In this document: piece by piece, positions 49,400 to 62,794 of the stretch
Layout of the letters: every line of letters starts with the position of its first letter
Numbering within the stretch: position 1 is the stretch's first letter
NCBI GenBank assembly: GCA_019188255.1
Contig: JAETXT010000004.1
Location: forward strand, 5,952,001-6,016,000
Direction: 5' to 3'
Length of the DNA stretch: 64,000 nt
Origin: Verticillium longisporum
Taxonomy: Eukaryota; Ascomycota; Sordariomycetes; Glomerellales; Plectosphaerellaceae
Program-made: the position numbers and the translations under genes
The notes under the pieces: generated by a model
What the model was told of the DNA's origin: nothing
The model's database searches: none
The model's input: only the letters and a program-made list of their open reading frames with translations

Positions 49400-52300
49400 A
49401 AGTCTTTACTTTCTAGCTCCTATTAGCCGTTTAGGTCTAGGATAAACTTTTTAAGCCGTTAGCTTATATAAATAACCCCTTAAATAAGTTCCCCTTTTAT
49501 TATTTCTAGCCTAAATAAGAGATTCCTAGATATAGCTAAGGTAATTCTAAATAGGCCCTATTAATAGGGGTTAAGCTTTATATTTCTCGATATATTTATT
49601 ACTTATTTAATATTATAGATAAGGACTATATCCCTAGTTTAGAGCTTCTAGGTATGGAGTTAAGTAGTATTTTAGCGATTTAACCCCTTAATCCTAGTAT
49701 ACTATTAATAATTAAGTATTCGAATCGCTTTAGTCCTATCGAGTTTAAGCTAGGAAAAGGCCCTTAAGCGTATCTAGACCTCCTAATTAGGTAAATAGAC
49801 TAAGTCCTAGTCTAATATCCGCTATATTAGCGAGGTAGTCTTAATTAGTATAATAGCTTCGTAGCTATAGAGGAGGAAGAAGGGTATATAGCCTATAAAA
49901 GCTTTAATAGTCGTTCTATCTATAAATAGAATAGTTATTAATAGAGAGTTAACTCTTTCGTTTCTTATTATTATTTAAGTAGCTAAGGTATATATAATAG
50001 GCTAATAACCTTTTTAATAAAGCTATTAGCCCTTAGGTTATATAACGATATAAGCTTCCGCTTTATTCTATATTAGTTATTAAGTTTAATAACCGATCCC
50101 TTATTTTCTAGTCCCCTATTAACGATAAGGGCGTAGTATAAGCTATATCTATAGATAACGTCTTCTTAGATAAATTTCGCGATAGCCTTTAATATATTTA
50201 CTCTAATTAAGCGGGCTTCGATATAATTAATAAATCCGTACCTAGCTTCTATTAAATAGCGGTTATAAAGATACTAGATATTAAGATAGATATAAATAAA
50301 GGGGAGGGAGTCTATAATTAGCTTAGTAAACGTTAAAGGGTCGCCTCTCTATAGTCCTCTTATTATTTAATATATAGGATAAGCTTTAACTATTATCTTA
50401 ACCTATTAATATATATTATCCTATTAGAAGTTAAGTAAGACCTATTAATAGGTTACTTTATATCCCCGATACTCTAACTCTTTATATACTATCGTAATTA
50501 GAGTAACCTATATATTAGAATCGTCGATAATTCTCTATAAATAAGATCGTACTTTATTAGGGTAGGTCTAAAGGAAACTGTCTTTAAGGAAAACTTGTAC
50601 TATTATTCTCCTAATTACCTCTTATTACCTCTTAGTAAACTCGCTAGGGAATGCTCCTATTATTAGGAAGCTTACTAGGTCCTTTAAAGCTTAACTCTAA
50701 GTCTCTCTATTTAATAGGAGTAACTCGAGAGGGCCTAAGGTTATTATAAAGATATTAGCGTTAATAAAATCGTTAATATCCCCTTCTATAGCTTCGTTAT
50801 CCTAATTAGAGGATCTTAATAGCTTTCTTAAGAGTCTATTTATTATAGAGTTCTTCGTCCCTAAAATATATTTAACTTTAAAATTAAATATATAGATCTA
50901 AGTAATCTACTAGATAATTATTAATCCTAGGAGGTCTATTACGGCCCTATTAAGCTATACTATAAGCGTTTAAGTATCCGTTTCTAAAATAAAGTAGATA
51001 CTATAAAGGTAATTCCTTAAGCACTTTAGAGCTTTTAGGACTACTTTAAGTTCTAGCTTCCTAAAATCGTATTTCTATTCGGCTACGTCCTAGTAGCTAC
51101 TCTCGTACCTCGAGACTATTCGCCTCCTATTAATCTATTACTCTAAAACGGCTCCATAGCCCTTAAGGCTTGTATCTATATAGAAGTAGATAATACCCCC
51201 TTCTATACTATAATCGATTAAGATTAAGATTAGAGAGCCTATAAGTTTAGCTTTAATAATATCTATAGCTTCTTATTATAAGTCTATTTAGAAGAATAGG
51301 ACGTTCTTCTTTAATAGATCTATAAGAGGGTTATACTTAATATTAAAGTAATTAATCTAAATTTAATAGAAGGTAGCTAGTCCTAGGAAGGATCTTAATA
51401 AAGAGATATTATTATACTTCGTCTATTCCTAGAGCTTAATAATCTTAGCTAGATTAGGGGAACGACCTATAATATTATAGATATAGCTAACGATAATAGC
51501 TAATTCCTAAGCCTATTAGCTTTTTACTCTTAAAATAGTATATCCTAAAAGCTTAATATTAATAAGGACTTTATTAATATTTGAAGGTACTTAATAATAA
51601 ATTAATATACCCCTAGGATTAAATCCTTACTTTTATAATTAATAGTTAATCCCTTAATAGTAATATCGTCTATAAAAGTATAATAATAATAAAGGATAAA
51701 GTTATAGAGGATTCTTATAATTATATATATAAACTAGGCTATTAAATTAATAGCTCCCTAAAGGAGAATATATATCCTAAATAGGCTAATAGAAGTCGTA
51801 AACGTCGTAATATCCCTATTTATTTCATTAAGTAGTATTTAATTATACCTATTAAAGAAGTTAAAAAGGGAGATAAGCTTATATATTACGAAGTCCTCTA
51901 AGAAGTCATCCCCGCCCGGGGGTATAAAGGCATCCTTTATAGTAACCCTATTAATCCGTATAGCTAAGTTAATAAGCCTTATCTTCCTATCTTTCTTTTA
52001 AACTAAGAATTAAAGGTTCTTATAAGAAGTATAGCTTTCCTCGATAACCCCTCTCTCGAAGCGTTCCTTTAATATTTCGATAATTAACTTCTTAAGGGCC
52101 TTCGGAATTAGGATGCCCTTTATTTACTAGGCCTTATAGGGGATCGTTTTAATTTTCTATAAGAGAGCGACGTTATAATTAAGACTCCTATATTTAGTAA
52201 AATCCTAAGCTAGTATAGCTTCCCTATTTAGGAGGATTTACTCTAATATATCCTATTCCCTTAATCGGAGGTACTTATATAAGTCTATAATATCCTATAA

Positions 52301-53600
52301 TCTCTAGGTCGTAAGCCTCGACTATAGCTTAATATCTAAGAACTTTAATATAATTAAGCCTTTAAAAGGGCCTTCATCGATTATATATTACTCTAATAGG
52401 ATAATAGCTAGCTTCTTAACCTTCTAGAAGGGGTTACCCTTAAATATACTACTATTAGATAGCTTATCGTCGATTAGGTTTACTTTATCGGCCTTCCTTT
52501 TATATATAATATAGATTTTCTTAATATTCCTTAAAGGCTCTATAATCGAAGAAGCTTTCTAAGTTTATTATTCCTTAGCCTTAAGAGCGTAAAGCGTATT
52601 AGCCTAATCGGTATCCTATTATACTCTCTATTTAGCTAAAATAGTATATACTAAATTAAAGAATACCTTTCCTAATAATTCCTTAGTATATCGTAATAAG
52701 TATAGCCCGCTCCCCGATTACTAATCTAGGTAGTAGCTCTCTTAATTAGGGGAATAATAGGGGTAATTTCTAAAGAAAGGGCTTTATTAATAATATAGGT
52801 TACTTAAGCCTCCGAAAGCATCCCTAGAATAGAGTCCCCCTTATCTATATTAGCGGGTTTGTAGGAGGGTATCTAATTAAGTAAATTATCCGGTTCCTAG
52901 CTATTCGGATATAGTTCTCGAACGTCTCCTTAATATCTCCCTTTAATAATAGCTAGAGTATTATTATCGCTTAGGCCCCTTTAATTATCGCTCTCGCTTT
53001 TATTATTACCCTAATTAGCTTATAATATCTATATCCTCTTAAGCGAGAAGTCTAAGTAGATATCCCTTAAGGTTTCCTTCTTAAAGGGTCCTATATAGCT
53101 AATTAGGACTATAATCCTTAAGCCTCTAAATACGAAATCGGTATATATTTAGTCCTCGATATAGTTAAATATTATTTATATCTAAGCGAAGAATAGCCCC
53201 CTTAGTAGTATATTAGGCATATAATCCTTAGCTACTATAATTTAGAGGATAATAGGCTATTAATATTTATTAATTTATAGGTTTTCGAGTATATAGCCGA
53301 TTACCCCTCTCGGTTCCCCTAGTATAGCTAACTATATCTTAATAGTTAATTTATAAACCCTATAGGAGAGGTTAAAGATATTTATAACGTTTTTAGAAAC
53401 GATATTAAACTACGCCCCTAAATCGATTATTACGAAGATATATATCTTAGGTACTTTAAATAAATCTATCCTAGTTAGGCTAATAGGTAGGGTCTATTAT
53501 TACGTAGTAATAGCCGAAAATATATTAAGGTCCTTAAGTTCCTAAACTATAAGCTCCTCCTTTCGTATTACGAGGGGTCCGAGGCTAAAGGTAGTATTTA
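49400..53600 (-). pseudogene. element F pol remnant
   Basis: Minus strand. Near 53460-53340 the frame gives FVIIDLGA*FNIVSKNVINI, a retroviral-type aspartic protease (IDSGA motif with Ser changed). At about 51655-51680 it gives TFIDDITIKG, an RT catalytic box of Ty3-like type. At about 50200-49850 fragments such as KKRKS*LSINNY and SFYRLYTLLPPL*L resemble the end of the integrase core. Gag should lie at 53.6-56.8 kb but I could not confirm it. Confidence 0.55.
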
Positions 53601-56600
53601 CGTTAGCTTAATTAGGCCTTATAGATAATCCTATTATAAAGTTAACCCTTTTTCTCTTTAAGGGTTATATATTATCGTAGAGTAGGCGGGGGACTTTAAA
53701 GTATATTATCGGGAGCTATCCGCATTCTAAGTCTATCCTTAAGATATACTCCTATTTAATCTTCTAAAGCTTAGGGTTTATAGTAATAAGGTAATCGTAA
53801 AGGACCTTATACTCTTATTATTAGAACTATTTAATAAGCTTTTCTCGAATAGCTATTATCGACCCTTATACTCTTTTAATATTACTTAGCGAGGGGCCCT
53901 TATAGCTATTAGTTATACCTATTACCCTAATCTCCTTATATACTAGCTCCGGGGTTAGAAGAGGGTCGGTCTTTTAAAAGCGGGCCTCTTTATTATATCT
54001 AATCGATATAGGGAAAACTCTCCTTTAGGTTTTACCGGTTACGTCTTTATATATCCTATTCTTAAAGTTAAGAAGTCCTTTAGGGTATTAGCCTATAAGG
54101 TTAATTTAGCTATAGATTGAGCTTCTAGCCTAGGGGTTCTATAGTATATTCCTCGTCTTTTAATAGATATTAGAGAATAGGAACGGGGTAATTAGGTTAA
54201 GGGTCTATCCCTTAAGCTCTTTTTAAGCCTAGGAGGCTAAAGGCTAGCCTATTATAATTACTTATTTAAAGATACTATATCGATTAGGGAAACCTCGGTT
54301 CTAGCCCTCGATTATAGGCTATAGTAGTATTAATTCCTAATCGTCTCCTTTATTAATATAATAATATAATATTATAAACTTAACTAGCTAAGCCTCGAAG
54401 TCGGCTCTTTATAGTATATAGTCCTTTAAATAATAGAGACCTCTATAGTAAATATAAGACCTTTATATTAGGGGAGGGGGGTATAGGTCTCTATACTAGT
54501 ATTAGTTTATAAATCTATTATCCTCTTTTAAGTAGGGGTATTATTATTACTATTAGCCTAATTAGGAAGCCTATAGCTATTAATAGCTATTATACTATTA
54601 TTATATCTATTAATACCCGCCCTATTAATATAAGCCTTATCTTTATAACCCTAAACCTATAATATAGGCTACCCTATTAAACTAATTAAGGGCTCTTAAG
54701 AGAATTACGATTAAAGGGTCCGGCTTAGTTATTAAGTTTATAATCCGGAGCGCTAATAGGTAAACGATTAGCCCGTTTCCTCTACCGACCTTTATAGCTA
54801 TTAAGTTCTCCTTTAAAGTAATCCTTAGGAGTTCTTAAATAGCTATTAGGGTCCTTAATCGAGACTCCTACGTTCTTATTTTATATTCTACGATTAAGGC
54901 TTAGAATTAGACTATTAAGTCGATAAGCTCGGAATCCTTTATTTACGCCCTCTATATAAAGGTTATTAATAGGGGTTTTACGAGCTTCTTACTATTATTA
55001 TTATCCTAATTAAGGTAATCTAGTATCGCTTTAAACCTCTAAGTATCTCTTTTCTCCTTTTCTAAGCGTTTAATTATATCCTAAAACTTATTAGAAATTA
55101 ATCGATTAAGGAGGTTTCTAACCTTAATACTATAACTATTAGCGATTTTTATAAATATCTTAGCCCTAATTATCCTATAATTAATATTAATTAGTTTATT
55201 ATTAGATAAGAGGTCGAGCTTCTATTTCCTTACTATAGCTATAAGTTTTAATATTAATTAATAGGCTTTATTAAGCTCTTTCGGGTCCTTAAATAACTAT
55301 TTATAGTTATATAATGCCCTAATCTAGGTAATAGGGTTTTTACTATTATCGGAAAACTAATCTCGCTTCTTCCTAATATATTATATAATCTTAGTAAACG
55401 TTATTCCCTTAGCCTATACTATCTTTATAAGCGGCTCGATAAAGTATCTATCGTCTTTATTAATATAGATAATAATATTCGTAACCTTCTCTTCCTCCTT
55501 AAAGCTAGCTAAGCGATAGGTATCCTTATAATTAATTAGGAACTCCTAGAGGTTATCCCCTAAAAACCTAGGGGCGCTACTCGACCTTAGTATTAATATT
55601 ATCGCTAATCCCTTATTACCTATTACCTTCTTAAGGATATTTTCGAGGATTAATATAAGCTAATTAGGGGAAAGGCTTTAAATCGGGATATATTATACCT
55701 CTAAGGTAGGTAGGTAGTTAATTATATTCTCGTAAAGTACTATTCTAGGTCGAGGAGGTTAGATATTCTTATAAATTATTAGGAAAATAGGTCTCGGAGG
55801 CTAGCTATTATTAAGAAGGAGTCCGACTTCGTTATTATCGTTATTACTAAAGTAGAGAGGGTTAGAAATAGGCGAAGACCTATTATCCTTACGAGAATGC
55901 TCCCTATAAGTAGTAAAAGCCCCTTTTTATAGGTAAATTTAAGTATTAGCTATAATAGGCGTAGGTTTATTCCCCTAATTAGTTATTATGAGGGTTCCGA
56001 GGCTAAGTTACTTACTTCTACCTTCTTTAACTATCGATTAAGGTCTATTATTTATTATTATTTCTTATTATTTTTAGTTTTATATATATTAATTTTTATT
56101 AAGGAAGAAAGGGGGTTATAGAGGAGGGAGGTCGAGGCTAACTTCGAGGAATCGAGTCGCTTATATAAGCTTCGCTATAGCCTCCCCTATCTTAGTATTA
56201 TATAACCTATTACGGGGCCCTAATACTATAATTAGGGGAATATAACTATTATAGATTAATTATATTATATATATAGCTAGTCGGCTATATATATTATTTA
56301 TATATAAGGCTTATCTATTATTTATATTATTTATATATAAAGCTCGTCTACTACTTATATTATTTATATCGTATATATAGCTAGTCGGCCGCGTATATTT
56401 TTTATAAGTCTTATATATTTATAAAGTTATAGCGTTACTTTAGTAACTAGCTACTATTAAGTTAGGCGAAATAAGATAACTTCCTTTCTTCCCCTAATTA
56501 ATAGAACCTAAAGCTAAAGCCTACTATATTATTAGATTCTTACTCGGTCGGTAACGAGTAGAAGTTTTATAGGCTCCCTTATACCCTTCCGGATTAACGA

Positions 56601-56854
56601 CCTCGTCTATTACCCTGATCGGTCTATTATTATTATCTAATTATATTTATTGATTTATCTATTTTATTCTATAATACTTTTTACTTCTCTTATAACGGTA
56701 TTCGTTTGACGGTCTAGCCGCTATTCTCTATTTAAGTCTTTTTAATAAGTCCTTTATATTAAGACTAAATCTAACCTCGTTTAAGGGGTCTAATTAGGCT
56801 AATAAACTATATTAATAGTATATAAGAGAGATAATCCGCCTCGGAGTACTAATT

Positions 56855-57061
56855 AAAGTAAGGCTAGTAATGCTCTTATCTAATTAGGGCAACGAAGTAG
56901 TCATTTAAGAAAAAGATAGGTCCTTAAATGTATAGTATTAGATTAATGATCTATATCCCTTAGGGGTCCTTATAATGAGTCTAACTAATGTCCGTTTCCC
57001 TAATTAGCTACTCCTTATTACCTTATCGCTAAGCTATACCTTTCTACCCTACCCAGTTTTA
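56855..57061 (-). repeat. element F 5' LTR
   Basis: See 44240-44446. On the minus strand it begins TAAAACTGGG, from TGAAACCGGG as kept in the solo LTR. Confidence 0.8.
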
Positions 57062-57066
57062 ATAGT

Positions 57067-57519
57067 AGTATAATAGTCTTATTATTATAATAGTAATAGT
57101 ATTAATATAAGTCTATAAAAGTACTTAAAACATTAATAAAAATATACTAATTAGGAAAGAGCTAAGATAACTCTATAAAGAGGTATATAATTTATAATAA
57201 ACTTATTTAAGGATTATTAAGAAGTTAATAAATATTAATCTAGTAATATAATATTTCCTATATTAGGGTAGCGATTTACGAGGATAGGGGTAATAGTAGT
57301 AATAGTATAAGTAGATAGAGTTAAAAGAAGGAAGAAACTCGAAACCTAACCTAGAATAATAAAGGAAATATATAGAGGAAATAATAGATTCCCTATAAAA
57401 ACTAGCTATATTTACTTTAATAATTAAATAGTAATACTATAATAATAAATAGACTTACTTCGAAACTTATAATAATTATAATATATAACTTATATAAAAG
57501 GGGATATTATTATAGGTTA
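57067..57519. other. AT-rich spacer between element F and LINE
   Basis: Mutated DNA that continues the left-hand target region of element F. No gene or repeat is recognised. Confidence 0.4.
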
Positions 57520-59958
57520 TACCTAGCTAAGCTATAAAGCTAAGGCTATGCTTTAGTAGCTAGTTACTAGTAGGCTTATATATAACTCCTTATTTTCTAT
57601 TATAAAGGAGTATAAAGAGCTATTATAGTATTTCTTTAACTTCTTATTCTTTATCTAGTAATAATATATTTAAGGCCTCGTCCTAGTATAATGCTCGACG
57701 GCTAGCCCCTTATACTAGGGAGCCGATCCTAAGGGTATATTAAGTACGTACTATATCTAATAGTATAGGTATAGGGGGGGTACTAGAATCTCTAAGCATT
57801 ATAGATATAAGCGTAGTCCTCTAGACTAATAATATGCTCCTTATAGCTATATTAATAGTAACTTAGATCTTATCGATTTACTCTATAAGCTATTATATAT
57901 AGGCTAGAAGTCTCTATTTTTCTAGAATACTAATAATCGTTTAGGTCCTAGGTACTATATTTCTAACCTATATAATACCTTAGGGAGTATTATCGTATAT
58001 ATAGCCTTATATATAATATATAGTAGGGCGCCTTATATAATTCTATTAAGTCTACGGATATAGCCTATTATAGAATATACTAATATTACTCTTTTCTCGA
58101 TATAGTACTTAAAGGAGAGGGTCTTATCGAGCTATATACCTAGCTACTTTATAGAGGTTTATATAGCTATAATTCTCTTACTATACTATATTATAAATAG
58201 ATCGGTAAGTCTATTTCTCGAGAAGTATATAATCTCTATCTTACTTAGATCGAACTTTATTCTATTATCTTAGCCCTATTCTAGTATCTTATCTAGGAGG
58301 GCTTATACCTCCTCTATCGTTTCCTCTAGCGATTTACCTATATAGAGGATAGTATAGTCGTCTATATATCCGAACCTATAGGCTAATAGGCCTATATTAT
58401 ATATCGGTTCTATATAGAGAAGAAGGAGGATTAGGGAGGCTAAGGACCCCTATAGTAATCTATATTAAAGTAATAGTATATCTATTATATATTTCTCGTA
58501 CTAGACCTAGGCGGCTCTATAGCTTATAAAGTAGGAGACCTATTAAACTAGGTTCTCGGGCTAGCTTTACTCTCTTAGTCGGTAATAGAGCCTATTTTTT
58601 AAAATAATATTAAAAGCCCCTTCTATATCTATTATAATTGCTATTACGATTTATTTTCTTAAGAAGATAGCTTTAATATTATAGGTAAGAGATACTATTA
58701 TATTATTAATAGATCTCTTTAATAGTATATTAGCTATTTAAGGGTTTAGTACTCCTTAGCTAATAGTAGCCTAAGCAACCTTCCTAGCTATTAAGCGCTC
58801 TAGGCCTTTATTAATTATTAATAGGAAGGAGATAGGATATTATCCTTTATAGCTATTAACGTCCCTATTTAGCTTTAATATTATAATTATATCTACCTAT
58901 TTATATTATAGAGGATAATATTCTAGGGTAAAGTAGGATTAATATAGTCTATAGATATAGTATTTAATCATTAATTAAATAGTTTAGAATATCTTTACTA
59001 TAATTATATTATATCCTAGAGAGGTATTACTAACTCTTATAAGGGCCGCTTTTACTTCTTCTTTAATAATCTTATTATCCTAGGTTAACGTTCTCTATAA
59101 GTAAGTAGGGGTATAGGGGCTTATATTAGCGTATGTATTAATCTATTCTATTAGCTTCCTTTATAGGAGGTTCGCCTCCTTAGTAGAGTTAGAGACGAAG
59201 GCTTTACTATTATATAGAGGGGGGGAGCTAAATTAGCTTCTAGCTTTCTCCTAGCCTATAACCTTATATAGGTCTTAGTCTATCTCGATCCCCTCGACTT
59301 AGGCGGCCTAGAAGGATACTTTAGCCTTCTTTACTATTCTACGGAGGGCTATCTTAGCTATAGTAATCTCGTCTATAGAGGTACTACCTTTAAAGAGTCT
59401 TATAAAGTCTCTTTAGCTTATAATATAATCTTTATTCTATTAACATTTATAGTTTAATAGCCTATTAGTAATTAATATAATACTAATAGCTACTTATAGG
59501 AGAATATTAAGTACTTCGGTAGCCCTATCTATTATATAGTATATTATAAAGTTAGAAGGTAGGGTCTAGGCGTTTATTAAGACGAAGTTTATAAAGGTAG
59601 GGGTATTTATAGCTATAAGTTTCTCCCTAGGGGTAGGGCCTAGGTTATTATTATAAAGGACTATAATAATAAACGTTATATAGTCTAATATTATATAGAG
59701 GTAAAGAGCTACTTAGGTTCTCGCCCTAAGTATATTTATAATATATAGGTTAATTACTAAGCTATCGGGTTATATATCCTTAGGGGGCTAGGGTAGTAGT
59801 CTATTAAGCCTCTATCTATATCGTATAATAATATTAAGGGTATTAAGTACCTAGAGGAGGTAATAGTCGATCTAATTAGCGATTATCGTAGCTATTAAAT
59901 ATAAGAGCGCTCCTAGTTACTAATTAATATACTATATATTAAAGTCCTTAAGGATAAT

Positions 59959-60119
59959 TAATATATACCTACTTAGTTATATAGGGTTAATAGCCTATAT
60001 AATAGAGTTATAGCCTACGAGACCTGCCTTATAGGCGTAGCATCCAGTCAATCCAGAGACCCTAGGTAGGCTAGACCTTTTAGTATAGTAGCTATACTGC
60101 ACTACTCGCATCCGTATCA
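59959..60119. repeat. TRIM-like element, first LTR
   Basis: Matches 60316-60476 base for base in length; the differences are mostly C/T and G/A. Confidence 0.8.
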
Positions 60120-60315
60120 AATAATAGCAACTAGAAGGTCGTTCATTCGATCCCTAGTCTAGCAATTAGTCGATATATAGCTGCAAGGCCAGCGCAGGAG
60201 ATGCATTAAGTGTAGGAGGAGGCGAGGGCTAGAGCCCTAGTTCCTAATAGCGCTGCAGAGGCAGCGCTAGGAGGACCTATAAGGACATAGTCACTTTTCG
60301 CTAAGTCGGTGCATT

Positions 60316-60476
60316 TAATATATACCTACTTAGTTATATAGGGTTAATAGCCTATATAATAGAGTTATAACCTGCGAGACCTGCCTTATAGGCGTAGCAT
60401 CTAGTCAATCCAGAGACCCTGGGTAGGCTAAACCTTTTAGTATAGTAGCTATACTACACTACTCGTATCTATATTA
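60316..60476. repeat. TRIM-like element, second LTR
   Basis: Direct copy of 59959-60119. Confidence 0.8.
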
Positions 60477-60979
60477 ATAATGCTCCGTTTAAGTAGAGTC
60501 TAGGTCTCTAAGAAGTTAATAATATTACTTCTCCTTATATCCTTATAGATATTTAGGATTATTATTCCTTAGACTTTAATATAGTATATATCCTAGTATA
60601 GGGAGTTAGTAAAATAGAGGGGTTTAGAGGTATTAAGGGTTTTTCTAATATAAATAATAATATAAGGTCTTATATTAAGGGAGTCCTAATTAGTAACTAG
60701 GGAGTAGATATCGTAATTAGGGTTAGTTTTCGTTATACTCTTAATAACTAAGGTCTATAGCTCTTAGATTATAATAATATTAGCCTTTTTAATCTTAGCG
60801 AAGCTTAGAATAATATTATAAATCGTACTATATTTACTAATATTTACTTAGAAGATCTTAAATTATTATTTACTTATTTAGTAGGAGAGGTACTTAATAG
60901 TATTCCGAGAAGTATATCTAGGGAGAAGTCTTAGAATAACTTACTAAGAACTATAAATATCTTATACTCTATAGCCCTA

Positions 60980-62430
60980 AGCTATATATCCTTCCTTAAT
61001 ATTAGGGTTATAGGGGCTATAGAGGAGGTACTATCTATTACGACCTAGTTATAAGAGCGTACTATAATTATAATCTCGAGTCCCTATCATCTTATCTATC
61101 TCCTCTTAATCTTCGATAATCTAATTAGCTTACTATTTTTAATTATTAATTTAATAGAGTACGTATCGTAATCGCTTATATAGAATCCTAAGTAGTTTAT
61201 ATATTATAGAGGTTCTTTATAACCTATTAAGGGGTATTTACTCCTATACTTAGTATATAGCTATTATCTATTATAGGATTCTATATATTAATTATAGTAG
61301 TTATTGTATTATAGGGGGAGTCTCTTTCTATTAAGCTAGTAGGAGATCGAGCTATTAAATATCTAGAAAGGTTTTTCCAGGGCATTATTAATAGGGAAGG
61401 ATATAATCTATATCTACTTTTCTTCGAGAATCGTTATATACGATATCTAGTATTATATTAGGTCCTTTAGGGTAGTAATTTTTACTTCCTCCTTAATTAA
61501 GAATTTAGTTTTAATACTCTTACTATTATATATAGTTAGCGTTCTAAGGACGTTCTAAACTATATATGTAATCTAAATCTTAGGTCTCTTAATATCTATT
61601 ATATTAAGCTATTTAAGTAGCTTAATATTATAAGTAAATATAGCCTCGCCGATTCTATTAGTTCTTAGAGTAATTATAATATTAATCGAAATCCGAAATA
61701 CTTAGATAATATCTATAACCTATAATATATAAGACTAGATAATATAATAATAGATAATTACTAGGTTAATATTTCTAATAATATTTAATAATTAAATAAA
61801 GATCTAATTCTTATATTATTAATAGTTATTAGTAATAGCGATAGTATTAATACTAGCTTTACCCTTATTATATTTAAGTATTATATTTCCGCTTTATATA
61901 TTTCTTTTACTTATTAAAGCCCTTTTAGAGCTCTTAGCTATTATTCTCTATTTTAAGTTCGATACGTTCTTAAAGGTATTATAGGAGACGTAGGCTCTAT
62001 AAATATCGTCTATATTAGCTTTATAGGTATTATAGTAGTCTCTTCTAGTAATACTAGTATAAGTCTATATAATAATAGGCTATTAAGTAGGATAGTACTC
62101 CTATAGTCTCTAGATATCGTACTAGCTAGTAATAATATCTTTAAGGGTCTTAGTAAGTAATCCGCTATAGTATTTAATAGTAATACTATTCGTTTCGTCC
62201 TAATTAAGGTCTTTTAGAGTTTTCTTAATACTATCGATAAGGGCTTTACCGATATATATATATATACTTATTAGACCTTCCTAAGCCTAGTAATCTCGCT
62301 TAGTATAGAGTTTTCAATAGTCTATATATAGGTAGCTATAGGTAGTCGTTTCTACGTTAATAAAGGTAAAGGCGAGGCCTTAGTAATACGCTTTCTTAGT
62401 AATCTAAAGGGAGTCGATAGAGGTCCTTTA
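60980..62430 (-). pseudogene. LINE ORF1 remnant
   Basis: Upstream of ORF2 the minus strand has a long frame with RIP-type stops (readable parts include GKALIDSIKKTLKDLN and EDI/RAYVSYNTFKNVSNL-like stretches). The expected Gag-like role rests on position; I did not find an intact zinc knuckle. Confidence 0.45.
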
Positions 62431-62687
62431 GAGGTAATCTAATCTAGTAGTCTAAACTGAAGGGATCTCTATGCATTATTTGCGTATCTCGCATATCTCG
62501 TAGGAGTCTCTAGAGGGAGGCTATAGCTTACCTGACTATTGGGTATCGACCTGAGCTGACTATTGGGTCCGCTTTTAATTTACGCTAAGCCTCTTTGGGA
62601 ACTGACCTGACTATTAGGGGGTACTAGAATGGGGTGAAAGTATTAAAATAGGCTTACCTAAGATTAATTGATTTCCCTATCTTCGAT

Positions 62688-62728
62688 AATCTATTCTAAA
62701 TCGATTCTAAATCGATTCTAAATCGATT
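62688..62728. repeat. 11-bp tandem repeat
   Basis: TCGATTCTAAA is repeated three to four times inside the foldback element. Confidence 0.8.
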
Positions 62729-62794
62729 GTTTTCTAAAAAATTAGAAAAAAATTAAAAGCCTTATTATATAGCTTTAATAAGCTAACCTTAATA

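Larger units (their letters stand above)
44240..57061 (-). mobile_element. large LTR retrotransposon F (12.8 kb)
   Basis: Direct ~207-bp LTRs at 44240-44446 and 56855-57061, flanked by ATAGT on both sides (44235-44239, 57062-57066). Protease, RT and integrase remnants run on the minus strand at about 53.4, 52.4-51.5 and 50.2-49.8 kb. Beyond integrase about 5 kb of extra sequence reads best on the plus strand. A palindromic motif recurs through the whole length, arguing that it is one element and not a patchwork. Confidence 0.7.
59959..60476. mobile_element. TRIM-like mini-LTR element (518 bp)
   Basis: Two 161-bp direct repeats (59959-60119 and 60316-60476) flank a 196-bp interior. The repeats begin TAATATATACC (TG before RIP) and end TATCA/TATTA, so they have the TG...CA form of LTRs. 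ATAAT is duplicated at 59954-59958 and 60477-60481. Removing the element and one ATAAT restores the LINE frame (RSIILKDFN). The interior has no coding capacity; it holds a GC-rich hairpin (GCGCTGCAGAGGCAGCGC near 60252). It is much less RIP-mutated than the LINE. Confidence 0.8.
57800..60900 (-). pseudogene. LINE ORF2 remnant (endonuclease and RT)
   Basis: APE endonuclease: INFLET*TLLKRSII precedes the TRIM-like insertion and LKDFNI*YIN*QLGALL follows it, matching the GDFNxxHxxW region. RT: FGYIDDYTILYIGKSLE at about 58330-58383 is the catalytic box and following strand of Tad1-type RTs. RIP stops make it inactive. Confidence 0.75.
2690..62460. other. RIP-mutated transposon island
   Basis: Across this interval CA and TG dinucleotides almost vanish while TA is greatly enriched and CG persists; long frames are absent except in the two Fot1/pogo copies. 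This is the footprint of CpA-to-TpA RIP in Pezizomycotina. Less-mutated patches are the solo LTR at 6160, both Fot1/pogo copies, part of the insertion at 33704, about 41500-41780, and the TRIM-like element at 59959. Base composition was judged by eye, not computed. Confidence 0.95.
57520..62460 (-). mobile_element. Tad1-like LINE, 3'-truncated
   Basis: Minus strand: an ORF1-like region (about 62430-60980), then an APE-type endonuclease (interrupted by the TRIM-like element) and RT. Similarity to the LINE fragment at 7627-7812 covers the last ~190 bp and then stops at about 57520, so RNase H and the 3' end are missing here. Confidence 0.75.
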
